Positions 22,080 through 33,026 of a stretch of 64,000 nt of DNA are shown piece by piece. The stretch's first letter is position 1. Each line of letters starts with the position of its first letter. Made by a program: the position numbers and the translations under genes. A model generated the notes under the pieces. That model did not search any database. It was not told the DNA's origin and worked only from the letters and a program-made list of their open reading frames with translations. The DNA comes from Zymoseptoria tritici IPO323 (Eukaryota > Ascomycota > Dothideomycetes > Mycosphaerellales > Mycosphaerellaceae), in contig NC_018216.1 in NCBI RefSeq assembly GCF_000219625.1, positions 310,001 through 374,000 on the forward strand, read 5' to 3'.

Positions 22080-23700
22080 ATTAAGCAAGCTCTAGTGTCT
22101 TAGTATAGCTATCTAACTACCGCTTACGGCGGCGATCACCCTTGTCTACTTTGTTGCTCCTGCTAGGCCTTATAGTGCCCGTAGGCACGGACTCTATAGT
22201 AACGTCTCGGTCCCCTCCGGCGTCGACTATCTCCTCGTCTGAAATTTGTCGCGGCTTGTAGACCCTCTGCCTAGGCGGCTGCGAGGCGCGAGGCTAGGAA
22301 GGCTAGGTTACTATGCGACTCTTATTGCGACTACTTAGCAAGCTACTAAAGATGTTGCTTATTATTAAAGCTTGCTTCTTCGCTAGCGTGGTCTCCGGCT
22401 CGGGGCTGCTAAACAGGTCGGTAAGTGCTAGTTTCTTCCTTCCGGATTTCCGGGCCGAAGGGACGACTAGATCGTCTTTATCTTCGACGTCTATTTCTCC
22501 GAAGCTGCTAGGCAAATTCTTTCGATCCGAGCGGCGCCTAGAACAGTCCTCGTTAATAGGAACCCTCCTGCCTTAAGTTAGTCGCTCTAATCTCGTGCTC
22601 CTATACTGCTTGCGCTCTCGGACCTTAGCCTTCGGCATACTAAACACTAGTATAGAGTCTTTAGATCCGGATAAGGATACCTGTCTCTCCTCGGCCGCGG
22701 CTATCTTAGTTTAGTCTCGAGCTATAGCGGCATTCCTAATAGCAGTCCGATATGCTTCTGCAGTCTTAGCCGCTACGCTTTCTATCCGACCGACGTAAGC
22801 CTCCGCAGTATCGTACTAGCTAAAGACGAATAGAATGTTAAGTATACCTACTATATAGTCTTCTCGTAGGATAGAGTCGTTCGAAGTAGGATAGCTAACG
22901 GCATCTAGGACACTATCTCCGTCGAAGATGTCTGCAATGTTAACTTCGGCTAGGACGCGTCCAAGTAATGCTAATAGCGGATCGTTGCGCCGTCTAGTCG
23001 ATGTATTAGCCGTATTTTTAGATGCTAGCCTATCGTAAACTCGCAATAACTTCCTTCTACTAATACTACATCCCTTCTTATTGCCGTCTAGTAGGCAGTT
23101 AGTATACGCGCCCGACTAGAGCTTAGACAAACTATCCGGCGCCGGGAATGTATAGCAGCCTTTAACGAAGCCTTTCTAGTTATCGTATAGACCGCATTAG
23201 TCGCAGCCGCGTTAACTATCCTTCTCCTCCGGCTCGCCTATGCGCTCGGCACCTACTATAAAGCTAGCTAGGATTGCAGAAAGCGAAGTAGTGCTTATAT
23301 ATAGGTAGAAATCGTTGCGGCCGCGCATACGCGTAGCGATCTTGTCCCGGGGAATAAGCTTCGCCTAGTCGGCTCGGCTGTCGAGGAGAAGCATAAGTTC
23401 GGTGTGCGGTCTGCTAGAGGCGTATAACCTAGGTATAAATCTCTTAAGTAGATCTAGTATAGCACTATCCTCCTATATAAGGACGCTATAAAGCTTGACG
23501 ATAAACGCTGTTACCTCGAGCTCTAATATCCGTATTTTTAGCTAGCTGAACTAGTTCGCCTATATCCAGATGCATGCCGCGTTGTACTAGTCTTAATTAG
23601 TGCCTAGTAGGGCTTCGCCAAAGTCGGCTAGTCGCTAGAGACCCGAGAGGTTTCTACCGCTCGTAGGAGTGCTTATAGTAAGCTAGTATTCGAGTTCGCG
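22080..23700 (-). pseudogene. RIP-decayed DUF3716-like zinc-cysteine protein, copy A
   Basis: Same layout as copy B: helical N-terminus ending SLSAILASFI (copy B: KLSAILASFI), then RGCD*CGLYDN...GCYTFPAPDS...TNCLLDGNKKGCSI. After that come an open stretch at 22816-23046 with IFDGDSVLDAVSYPTSNDSI and DYIVGILNI, and a basic tail. One cysteine of the second pair reads Tyr (SGAYTNC), a TpG-to-TpA change. Start codon not certain, ends approximate. The two copies lie about 2.8 kb apart in the same orientation, so they arose by tandem duplication before RIP, or were captured together. Confidence 0.6.
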
Positions 23701-23999
23701 TACGTTCGCGAAGGTAGGTAATAGAAGAGATAGTTAATTAGTAGATAAAGTAGACAAGAGAGTAGATAAGGAAGTAGATAATAAAGTAGAGTCGAGATGT
23801 TGTTAGTAGATAGAAGAGTTCCGAGTAATAATGTCGATAGGGCGGTAGATATACTAGGAGGCACCTGTATAGTTAACACAATTAATGCCCGTGAATTTCG
23901 GTAAATTAGCTAACGATAGTAGGCGCATAATAGCGCCCTACTACGCCCGGTTTGCTCCTATGTAGCACGTAGCGACCGGCGAAGTAACTAATATTACTT

Positions 24000-26900
24000 T
24001 ACCTTGCCTTGTTGCGAAAGCTCTAATTCGTATCCGTCTATCGGATCCTAGGATAACATAATAAGTCCAGGTGTTAGGTCGGTCGCTACCGCTCGTTGCA
24101 AGTAAGGGTCCGTCCTTAGGTCCGGAAGCTCTATGCTAACAGACAATAAGGGCTAGTCGGCCTATACAATCTGTTATCCTTTAACTACTACGTTCTTATT
24201 AAAGCGTTCTAGACGGCTAACATTCTTAACTAGAGTTACTAGGTTCTTAACACCTATAGCATATAGGTCTATAGCGTAAAACTAGGCTACTATATTAGGA
24301 TCCGGATCGACTTCTTTGGTTTTTAACGTCTCGTCCTAGTATGCCGCTGCGACGGCATGCACCTCTTTAACTAATTTTGGGGACGTGTGCTTTGTGTTTG
24401 TAGACTCCCCGAAGCTAGCCTCTATAACCTCTCGCAGATAGCTAGTATGCGTTACTAAGAGGGTTGCCTCTTCTAGTTAATTCTCGACGTCGAATGTCCT
24501 ATTACGGCGGCTACTAATAAGAGTCTTTAGGTATCGATTAAGGAACTCGTTTGCCTAGTTAATCTCGAACTAACTGTCCTCGGCACCCGCTATGTTTACA
24601 AACCTATTCGCTAGTATCGCTCTTTATAGTACCGGATCTAACGCCTTAGAATCGGTTAGCTATTTTATCTATAGCATAATAAAAGCGTAATTCTTGTAGC
24701 TGCGTATATAGAAGATTAGGATACAGCAGTTAACGACTCGACGTAGCAGGCTAATGTCCGCATATTTAACAGCCCGGCTAAGCATATAATACGTCTCGAC
24801 GACATGTAGGAATCGGATATAGTTTCTCCGCTCTTCGTTTCTATCGATCCGGGCAGCTGCCTTTTTAGTCGCCTTTGCCTTCTTCCCCTACTACTTCTTC
24901 GAGAAGTACGAATTCTTTGCCTTCTAGGTATTAGCTTTAATAGTATCGGGTTCTAGGCGACGAGCAGACAGCGAGAACACCTTCTCGTACACCTTTCCGA
25001 CTAGACCTATAAAGCCGTCGGCTAACAGCGCCTAGATGTAGTTAGATATAACATACCTCTTAGGAACTACCGGGTCGATTTCTTCGTACACGAATGCTAG
25101 CACCCTTGCATTAAAGCTGTCGAGTGTTAGTCGTTCTAGGTAGCTATGCGGCGCGTAAAATAATAGACATATCTTCCGCTCTATTATCTCCTAGTATACT
25201 AGGAGTAACGATTTAGCCCGGCAGCCCTCTCTGCTGTTAAAATTGTTCTCGATTGCCTATATTAGACACATCTTAAGGTAGAAGAGCCTAGGCAATAGTA
25301 GTACCTATTGTATACAGTCAAAATCGTCCTTATTCTCCCGGGACTCCTTTAGCTACGTCTGTATATTGCTTATAGAGAGCTGATCGCCGTATATTAGTAG
25401 AATATACCTAGAGGGGTTATACGTACTACCCGTAAAGTCCTCGACTAGCCGTCGAACACGCAGAACGTCGTCCTTAGCACATTCTCCGTCCGTAGGTGGT
25501 CGATTGCGAGTGCTAGGGGGCTAGTCTCGACTAGTAGGAGGCGGATTCCGTAGCGTAGGAAGGCGGTTCTACGAGGTAGGCGGCTAGTATTATAAGCTAG
25601 GAGGCTAACTCTGTAAAGTAGGCGGCTAGTACTATAAGCTAGGAGGCTAACTCTGCGAGGTAGGCGGCTAATATTGCGAGCTAGGAGGGCAGCTTTGCGA
25701 GGTAGGCGGCTAGTATTATAAGCTAGGAGGGCAGCTTTGCGAGGTAGGCAGCTAATATTGTAAGCTAGGAGGGTAGCTTTGCGAGGTAGGCGGCTAATAT
25801 TACGAGGAGGGGGGCTAAATTTGTGTGCCGGGACGATAGTTATTAGCTGTAGGCGACTAATTTAGAGGAGCGGGCACTTAGGTCTGCCTAGTAGAGGGCT
25901 AGGTCTAAGTAGTAGGAGGGCGTTCGTAGCAGTCGAAATTACTAGGGCGGCAGATCTAGTCCGCGTTCTATCCTTTAACAGCCTGTTCGTATAATTCCCT
26001 AAGCTTAAGTTGCTCCTTTAGTATATTCTCTATAACGTTATAAGTGCCTTCGGTTGTACTCTCTTGTTCGTAGATTAGATTTATAGTAGTACTAATAGTT
26101 TTCTACTTTACTATACGATTAAAAGCCGGGAATTAAGGGAAGCCCTTTACTTTAGTCTAGTCGATGCCGTTAGGGTTAGCTTCGCTACCGGTAGCGGTAT
26201 CTCTACTAATACTAGGGTCCTAGCTAATATTCTTCTTCTTCTTCGGTTTCTTTTTTAAAACAGAATTGTTAGATTCGATACCGAATGCCTATGTAACGTT
26301 AGCTAGATACACCCTTGTTATAGCGCTTACGATTAAGTAGAGTAAGATCGCCTTCTACTAAGCGTCGTGCTAGTTGCCCGGGCTATCTAGGATGTCTTGT
26401 AGCTAAAGCGGCCTATCCTCTCGGAATAGTTCTTTCTTTAGGCCTAAGCGTAGCACCTCGATGCTCTTAAACTATTTTGCGGTAGTAATATGTTTTAGGA
26501 CGTCCCGCCTGCCGAAGCTATACTAGCTAACGCGGGCAAAGTAGTCTAGGTTGTCGAATATACTATAGGTAAGGTTAGACCGGCCGAATGCCTTAATGCG
26601 ACCGGCAGCTAGGTCGTAGAGCATCCGGTTGCAATAGTATATACTCTTCGGGTATCCGCATATACCTAGTCTAGCTAGGACCGTAAGAACGCGACGTTTG
26701 ACACCTTAACTCTATAGGTACACTCCTAACTGCATAGCGAACTAGTTCCCGGATCGAGGATGTCTTATGCGCAGAAGCATACTAGAAATAAGACTAATGC
26801 GGCGGAGCATTAACTTAAAGAGATCCTAAGTTGCCGGCAAGCCTAAAAGCTCCTTTACGAGAGCCTAAATAGATAGGACGTACTAACCTATAGCTGCTAC

Positions 26901-27414
26901 CGCGTCTCTATAATCTAGTTCTTCTGCAGGCAGTTTTCTGTCCTAAGACCCGAATTCCTATATAGACTTAGCAACAGAACCTATACGTACTAATATTACT
27001 TACCTTCCGTCCCTTTAGATCCTCGAGCTCTTTCGCTAGACTCGCAGCACTTAGCTACTTACTATTAGACATATATAGTGCGATGCACTCTACTACTTTA
27101 TCCTCCTACAGAATCCGTACTAACTTTGCCGCCCTAGTAGCCGCCCGCTCGCCCTAGTTAGGTATGTTCTATTCTTTCTTAGTTGTTACATAAAGCGTTA
27201 GGAAGTCCTCGAACGACAGGTGCTGCCCGCGAATAGTCTATAGTATAAAGTCCACTTTCTCGCGAGCGGACTTCGAGTCGCTATACTAGTTGTTCCCTCT
27301 CTTCCTCCTAGTCGGCTTAGGTTTCGTCTGCTAGCTAGCTTTAGTCGTAGGTAGCGGCGAGCCCTTAGGCGAATTAGATAGCGACTAGGGGGTAGGTAGA
27401 CGAGGACTACGCAT
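24000..27414 (-). pseudogene. RIP-decayed DUF6589-like protein
   Basis: An ATG at 27414 opens a frame that can be followed with Gln-to-stop lesions. A possible GTAAGT intron donor follows KELEDLKGRK. After a Pro/Ser/Gln repeat region (25571-25822) comes a segment with RYILLIYGDQLSISNI, then LPRLFYLKMCLI, a basic linker, and ANRFVNIAGAEDS...NEFLNRYLKTLIS with RNRTFDVEN. The order GDxxT/S-x-x-x-I ... PxxFHxxM ... NRFVNxxG ... ExxNRxLK resembles DUF6589 proteins of fungi, which are abundant in mobile, repetitive loci. Identification is by pattern recognition. The 3' end is approximate. It lies 3' of the helicase on the same strand. Confidence 0.55.
25571..25822 (-). repeat. Minisatellite, six 42-bp units
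   Basis: Six consecutive copies of a 42-bp unit containing GAGGTAGGCGGCTA. In the frame of the DUF6589-like gene each unit gives a 14-residue Pro/Ser/Gln repeat (SCPPSSQY, stop for Gln, PPTSQ). It would be a flexible linker in the live protein. Confidence 0.75.
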
Positions 27415-27649
27415 ACGGCGAGAACTAGAAGCTGACTGTTGTTAATCTATATTATAAGATATTAATATTAACTTAGCTTAAGATAAGGTCGACGATAGTA
27501 TTAACTAATGTTAACTAAGAGCCTAATAGCTAAAAATACACTTATAACTTAGCATTCTTAGCAAAACAAACTACCTAGCGCCGACTACCTCTTCTCTCTA
27601 TTTAGCTTATCTATATAATTATTAATCTACCCGAGTCGATGCCGCTAAT

Positions 27650-30600
27650 AAACCCTGTTTACGACCCGCTTCCTACCTCGAGATGTTTCCGCAGTTATAG
27701 GCGACTAGGCTGCTTCGGAGGATGCTAGAGAAACAGGAGTAGGCGCACGAGAGCCTCGACGATTAGGATCTAATTCTATGCCGAATCTGCGCACCGGCGA
27801 GGCTCGGGCGACAATAGGACTAGAAGCCGCGCTCTTGCCCTTCCGAGAGCCTACCGCCGTAGGGCTAGGAACTGCCGCAGGAGGTAGAGGCTAGGCGCTA
27901 GCAGACAGGCCGGGAGTAGGTAGAGGAGGAGCTTTCGCCTTCCCTCGGCGGCGCTTAGAACTAGTAACGACTAAGGAGGTAGGCGATACCGGGGAGGGTA
28001 TATAAGCAAGGACTAAACGAGCACTACTAGTAGTAAAGGCGACAATACAAGGGTCCGGAGCACTAGCAGACCTTACTTCCTAAAAGGCTGCGAAACAATC
28101 CCGTTCTCGACTAGAAGAGGCCTCTTCTTGTCGGAGCCGCTAGCGCTAGCGCTCCTCCTAGCGCTCCCTCTCCCGACCCTTGCGCTTAGTCGTAAGCTCC
28201 TATAGCTGCTAGGCTTTAATAGACTCCGCGACCTTACGCAGGGTCGACAACTGTAGTACTAGCATGTCGCATAACTTAGAAGAGACTACGAAGTCGACAC
28301 CTACATAGAGTCCCTAGATCCGGCTATAGCTAAAATCGGGTAGCGCGTCCTCTATACCGTACGCTTTAGCGAGGTAGTTAACTATATACGAAGGCAGTAG
28401 AGACCTAGGAACTCCTAGAAAGACGGCGTTGCTATAGTATAACTAAGCGGCTCCGGACTCCTATTTAATTAGACTATCGCGGATCGACTTAAGGTATGGC
28501 CGGGTAATGCTTGCCGCCGTACGAGTACCTAGATTAGTCGCCTATTCGAGTATATAATCCGAAGGCAGAGCGGACGCCGGCGAGCAGATATCGTAATAGA
28601 CACGTCCTACTACCGGCCTAGGTACCTCGGAAAACAACTTAAGTGCCGTAACGCGGCGACAAGACGGTAGAAAGGACGTGCTACTCGGCGGACAAGCGTT
28701 AACAAACTTCTAGACACATCTATCTATCTTGTCGCGCTTCTACTAATTCGTTAGTTTACCCTTCTTTTTCTTCGACTAGCTAACCTAAAGAGGCTTATTA
28801 ACATCTAAACTAGCGTCTAACAGGCAATCTATGTTAGCGTTAGAGCTCGTAGGCGTTGCGGTATCGTCGTCTGCTTAGCTCTGCTATCTCGTAGGGACCT
28901 AAGAGTCCGGCGGCCTTTACATAACCCGATTACCGAGTATCTACGGATTATGTAGGAACGTAAACGAACTAGCTCCCTATTTTCGACTATCTCGGACTAC
29001 GCGGCTAGCACGCTAGATAATAGTACGCATAGTGCCGTTTATAGCTAGTCGGTACTACATAATGCGTTTAATGTTAGGTAAGTTAACCCCTAGGCTAAGC
29101 GCCTTAGTAGCTAGAAGGATGCGGATACAGGAGTCGGGCTTCTAGAACTCTCGGATAACATTTGCCTAAGTCCTCCTTACGGTCCTGCCGTAGTAAGTCC
29201 TTACGAGCTAGTATACTTCGTCCGAACTTAGCTAACTAGGATACCTTACTTAGATATAGGCCTAGAGACTAGCAGCAGCGGTATAGATGCCGGCACGGCT
29301 GTTAATAAAGACGACTGTCTTCTCTACGCTCTAAGGTCTAGCAACGCTATCCGGGCCGACTAGGTCTGCGAGCAGATACCGAAGCGCCCGCTAGTTCGTT
29401 AGTATCCTGTCCGGAATAGTATAATACCGCATCGATATCTCCGGCCGATCGATCGGATTACGAATAAGCTAAGTATCCGGGTCGAACCCGGCCGCCTCCT
29501 AATATTTAAGCAGAGTAGACGCATTAAGCGTCGCAGAGTAGCCGTAAAACTTTACCCGCTCGTAAAGTATAGTCCGGAAGTTCTTTAGCTAGGTATACTA
29601 TTTCCGGAATCCTCCTCCCTTAATGCCCTACTAGTAGACGAGATAAAACTTATCGTAGACGAGTATTCCTAGCCTTTTCCGCACGTCGGTCCTTATTATA
29701 AGCTTCCGGAACTAGGACTATATAGCTATCTCTAAAGACAATATTAAGTAAGTGCACCTACTAGAATATAGGAGTTTCTAGTCGTCCGCCGTAGTACTAG
29801 CCTTCGTATTATGTGTTAGTACAACTAGCTTGCCTCCTATGCCTTCGATCCTTTTAAACTATTCCCTACTAATCTAGTTTAAGGGCAAGATTAGGATCGA
29901 CATCTTGTTACGGATAATAGGCTACACCTAGAAGACGAGGCTCTTACCTACAGACGTAGCAGCGATCTAGACAAGATCTCGGTTGTTAAACAGCAGCTAG
30001 TAGAGTGCCCGGACCTGCAGTAGGCAAGCGTAGTAGGGAAGGAGGAGTCGCACCGCCTACTAAACTAAATATATCTACTAAGCGGTAGTTATAGGTAGCC
30101 CGCTATCGATAGGGACAGGCTCGTCGATCGCCTAGTTAATTACATTGCGCACCTAAAGAAACGCCCGCCGGCGCGACAGCATAAATAGACTACTAACTAT
30201 GTCTTTAGGTATCTCGAGGGTTAGCTTGCCGTTAGCGCCTACCGGACCGAGCTAGGTAGAACGCATAGTTTCCGGGTTAGTGTTTTGCCGCTATACATTA
30301 TATAGCGCCTAAAGTACGACCTTCTCTATGCCTACGTTGTTAACCTCTACTAGCGTACGCAATAGAGCGGCGGTTATCTTAGCTACCTATTCGCGTCGCC
30401 TAGCGAAATAGATCCTTATATCCCCTCTACCTAGGACCTTCTATATAGACAAATCTTCCTCGGACGCCTTAACGGATGCTTATAGACTACCCTAAAGCCC
30501 TCCTACATCGTCGAAGTTACTAGGTACGTCCGAAAGCCTGCTATTACTACCGTCGTCGTCGCCCGGGCACCTATCGAACTAGTCGAGTAGGGTAGCTATA

Positions 30601-31000
30601 CGCTCGATATCTATACTAGGAGACTACTCTTACGATCGATTTTCCTCGACGACCGACGTCCCTATACTGTTCTTATCTTGTCCGGTGCTACTAGCACTAA
30701 AGCTGCTCGAGATATCGCTAGCGCAAGATTAGGGATTAGCGACCTTTAGTTGTCTACAGCGGGCCTTCGGGGGAGCTATTAGAGAATCGGGGACTGTAAC
30801 TTTACAAAGGGAGCGCGTACGGTTCTAGTAGATATAGTTTTGTTAGCATTAGTCGCTAACTACGACCTCTAATAGAGCTCGCGTCCTACTATATAAACGC
30901 GTCGTTAAGATGCGAGGTACGCGAGCTCTATTAGAGGTCGCTACTAAGGAGGTATAGACAAATAGATAGCAGGAGGTTGTTTAGCAGGTCTAGTTGTACA
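27650..31000 (-). pseudogene. RIP-decayed RecQ-type superfamily 2 helicase
   Basis: On the minus strand, with TAG/TAA read as former Gln, the helicase motifs appear in order: ATSVGKSLVF (motif I), ILILPLN (Ia), LVYDKFYLVY followed by stop-WG in a context like the RecQ DEVH...QWG box (Glu to Lys by a RIP-type G-to-A), FYGYSATL (III), VVFINSR (IV), ILLATKALSLGVNLPNIKRI (V) and IIQRASRVVRD (VI, stop read as Gln). The QWG after the DEAH-like box is diagnostic of RecQ helicases. A long N-terminal region and a charged, Ser/Arg-rich C-terminal region surround the core. Telomere-linked RecQ helicases of fungi are a possible relative. Boundaries are approximate. Confidence 0.7.
30863..30940. repeat. 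Perfect 22-bp inverted repeat with 34-bp loop
   Basis: Arms at 30863-30884 and 30919-30940 are exact reverse complements, each containing the palindromic core GAGCTC flanked by CTCTAATA/TATTAGAG. It lies in the 5' part of the helicase frame about 0.2 kb from the right end of the element. Confidence 0.8.
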
Positions 31001-31117
31001 AAGTTATAGTATCCGAAATTTGAATATTATACCTAGTGTCGCTGTCGTCGCTACTAGCCGTTATTAATGCTGCACTGTATGTTAGTAGTGTTTACATACT
31101 AATGCTGCGCTCTATTA

Positions 31118-31146
31118 CGAAAAAAGCGCGTCTGGACCCTTAGACC
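31118..31146 (-). repeat. Right terminal inverted repeat of the degraded element
   Basis: Read on the minus strand it starts GGTCTAAGGGTCCAGACGCG and continues into a T tract. It pairs with the left end at 17564. RIP composition stops here and normal coding sequence starts 172 bp further on. Confidence 0.65.
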
Positions 31147-31317
31147 ACCTATAGTAGGGCCAGCTGCTTGCAGCTAATAGGCCCGTTAAGCGAGGTGGTC
31201 TGAGCGCCTGAGACTATGGCATCTTCAGAAATCTCAGTCAGCACCGTCCGCAACTCCAACACCATGTCAAATAAACCATCAATGTCCTTGAAATAGCGCG
31301 ATTCTCCGCAAGCAAAG

Positions 31318-33002
31318 ATGGACGTTGAAGTAAAACAATCCGCCATCCCAGGCGCCGGCCGCGGTCTCTTCGCCACCAAAGACTTCGAACCTGGCGACAT
31401 TGTCCTCTCTCTCGACCGGCCATATGTCGCCGAACTGGACATCGACCGCTTGTGCGACACTTGCGCCTGGTGTTTCCAACGTGGCGCCACCGCGGAAGAA
31501 GAGCGAAAGAACTCCGCGGCATTAGGACTGCCAGCTGGCTTCGTACAGACGAAAGCTTGCACGGGATGCAAGAAAGTGCGGTATTGCTCCAAGACCTGCC
31601 AGAGCAAAGGGTGGAAGCGAGAACACAAGTATGAATGCAAAGCGCTGTCGGTGGAGGGGAGACCGGATCTGCCGCATGGAGTGAGAGCGGTGATTAAGTT
31701 GTTGGGCAAGTTGAAGGCCGATCCGGAGAATAAAGATGCACGACTTATCGACATTTTACAATTCCAGCCTGTCACCACAGGATTGGAGGATTTCAGCAAG
31801 AAAGCACCCAAGCGATTCGAAGACTTCGGTATGCTCGCCTACGGAGCGTGGAAGTATGCCGGCGAGCCCAAGTTGGGCGACATGGACACGGAGACGATTG
31901 CCAAAGGGCTGTTCTTCAATGTCATGTGCAATACCCTTCAACTCAGCAGTCCGCTTGACGATACTAAACTTGGGATCGGTTTTGATCCGGTGCTTTGCTC
32001 GGCGAATCACTCCTGCGATCCGAACACCGCTGCTATTTTCAACCAGCCCCGACAACTTCTTCGCGCTTTGAGGCCGATCAAGAAGGGCGACGAGATCACG
32101 ATGAAGTACGTCGACATCACGAACCCTTTCTCCGTCCGTCAAGCCGAGCTCAGCGAAGCCTACTTTTTTGGCTGCAAATGTATCAGATGCAAGAAAGGTG
32201 CCGTCTGGCCGGAGGACAAATTCCTCAAACCGGCAGAAGAACTCGCGAAGCCTTTCCTCTCGACCGCCGACAACCTCATCAAACGCCATCAGTCCCAGAT
32301 TGCCAAGTTCTTCATCCCTGCCAACGATCCGACTGCTCAGCGTCGAGTGGCAGCCATCCAGGCGGAAGCTTTCTCCGTCAGCGGCATCACGTTCGACGCC
32401 AACAAGGGCAATATCGCTGCGTCCGAGGATGAGATCAAAGATGCGCTGAAACTCACCCTGAACTCTGGTCTGTGGCCTGTAACCCGCCAGCCGGTCCCTC
32501 ATCTCCTCCGCCAACGCCTGATTCTCTATCTCGCTGAGGGGAGGACGTATCAAGCCTGGCGTATCGCCCTGAAGATCCGCTTTGAGATTTCTCCGGTGTT
32601 GCATCCGCAGGCTTTCTACCCTGATCGAGTGATCGATTGCTGGTTCTTGGCGACGTTGAGCAATCAACTGTGTAATCCGATGATTCCGGGTCATAAGGAG
32701 ATTTTTCAGGAGAGTATGCAGAATGGGCTGGATTTGAGGATTGTGTACATGGGATTCTTGTGTGAGACGAGGGATGCTATGGATAAGAGCTATGGCGAGG
32801 ACAGTCCGTTTGGGAGGTGAGTTCATTCAGGCCGCGGGATACCCTGCTGTTTACTGACATTTGCTGCAGGGTCGTGGAAACAATGTACGCTCAAACATTT
32901 GCCAACTCGGACATCAGCGAGGCAGAGCTTCGGAATCGAGTCGAGCAGACTTGGCCAATGCTGGAAGCCGTCGCGAAGAGCGTCGACGTCGTCAATTTGT
33001 AG
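31318..33002 (+). CDS. SET and MYND domain protein, SMYD-like
   Basis: Exon 1 is 31318-32816 and exon 2 is 32870-33002, with a 53-bp intron (GTGAGT...TTACTGAC...GCTGCAG); codon AG|G keeps the frame. 543 residues. The SET domain is split as in SMYD lysine methyltransferases: an N-terminal part (GAGRGLFATKDFEPGDIVL), a MYND zinc finger inserted at about 46-107 (Cys46, 49, 81, 84, 90, 94, His103, Cys107), then the SET core with CSANHSCDPNTAAIF and KGDEITMKYVD, and a post-SET FGCKCIRC. It probably methylates lysine on proteins; the substrate cannot be read from the sequence. The ATG is only 172 bp from the RIP-degraded element, yet the gene itself shows no RIP bias. Confidence 0.85.
32817..32869 (+). 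other. Intron of the SET/MYND gene
   Basis: 53 bp, GTGAGT donor, TACTGAC branch site, CTGCAG acceptor. Splicing extends the protein by 44 residues past a stop in the unspliced frame. Confidence 0.85.
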
Positions 33003-33026
33003 GACGACGAAGCCGCCTGTGCCCTG

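Larger units (their letters stand above)
17564..31146 (-). mobile_element. RIP-degraded 13.6-kb element with terminal inverted repeats
   Basis: The block is bounded by imperfect inverted repeats starting GGTCTGAGGG at 17564 and GGTCTAAGGG at 31146 (complement). Between them CpA and TpG are very rare, TpA is frequent and CpG is kept, the signature of RIP in ascomycetes. Long frames can be followed on the minus strand if TAG/TAA is read as former CAG/CAA. They include a RecQ-type helicase (about 27650-31000), a DUF6589-like protein (about 24000-27414), two DUF3716-like paralogues (about 22080-23700 and 19150-20911) and an unidentified frame near 17810-18560. No target-site duplication is obvious. 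I saw no tyrosine-recombinase captain as in Starships and no reverse transcriptase. RIP implies that the element was once repeated in this genome. All genes in it look dead. Confidence 0.8.

Noticed and set aside
17564..31146. Interpretation as a Starship giant transposon
   Set aside because: I could not find a DUF3435-type tyrosine recombinase frame at either end, and the block ends in inverted repeats, which is not the Starship arrangement.
17564..31146. Interpretation as a centromere or plain AT-rich isochore
   Set aside because: CpG remains frequent and long ancestral frames with ordered helicase and zinc-cysteine motifs can be followed, so it is a mutated gene-bearing element.
31756..32826. 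356-residue minus-strand open frame
   Set aside because: Lies opposite the well-conserved SET/MYND exon, so it is a shadow frame.
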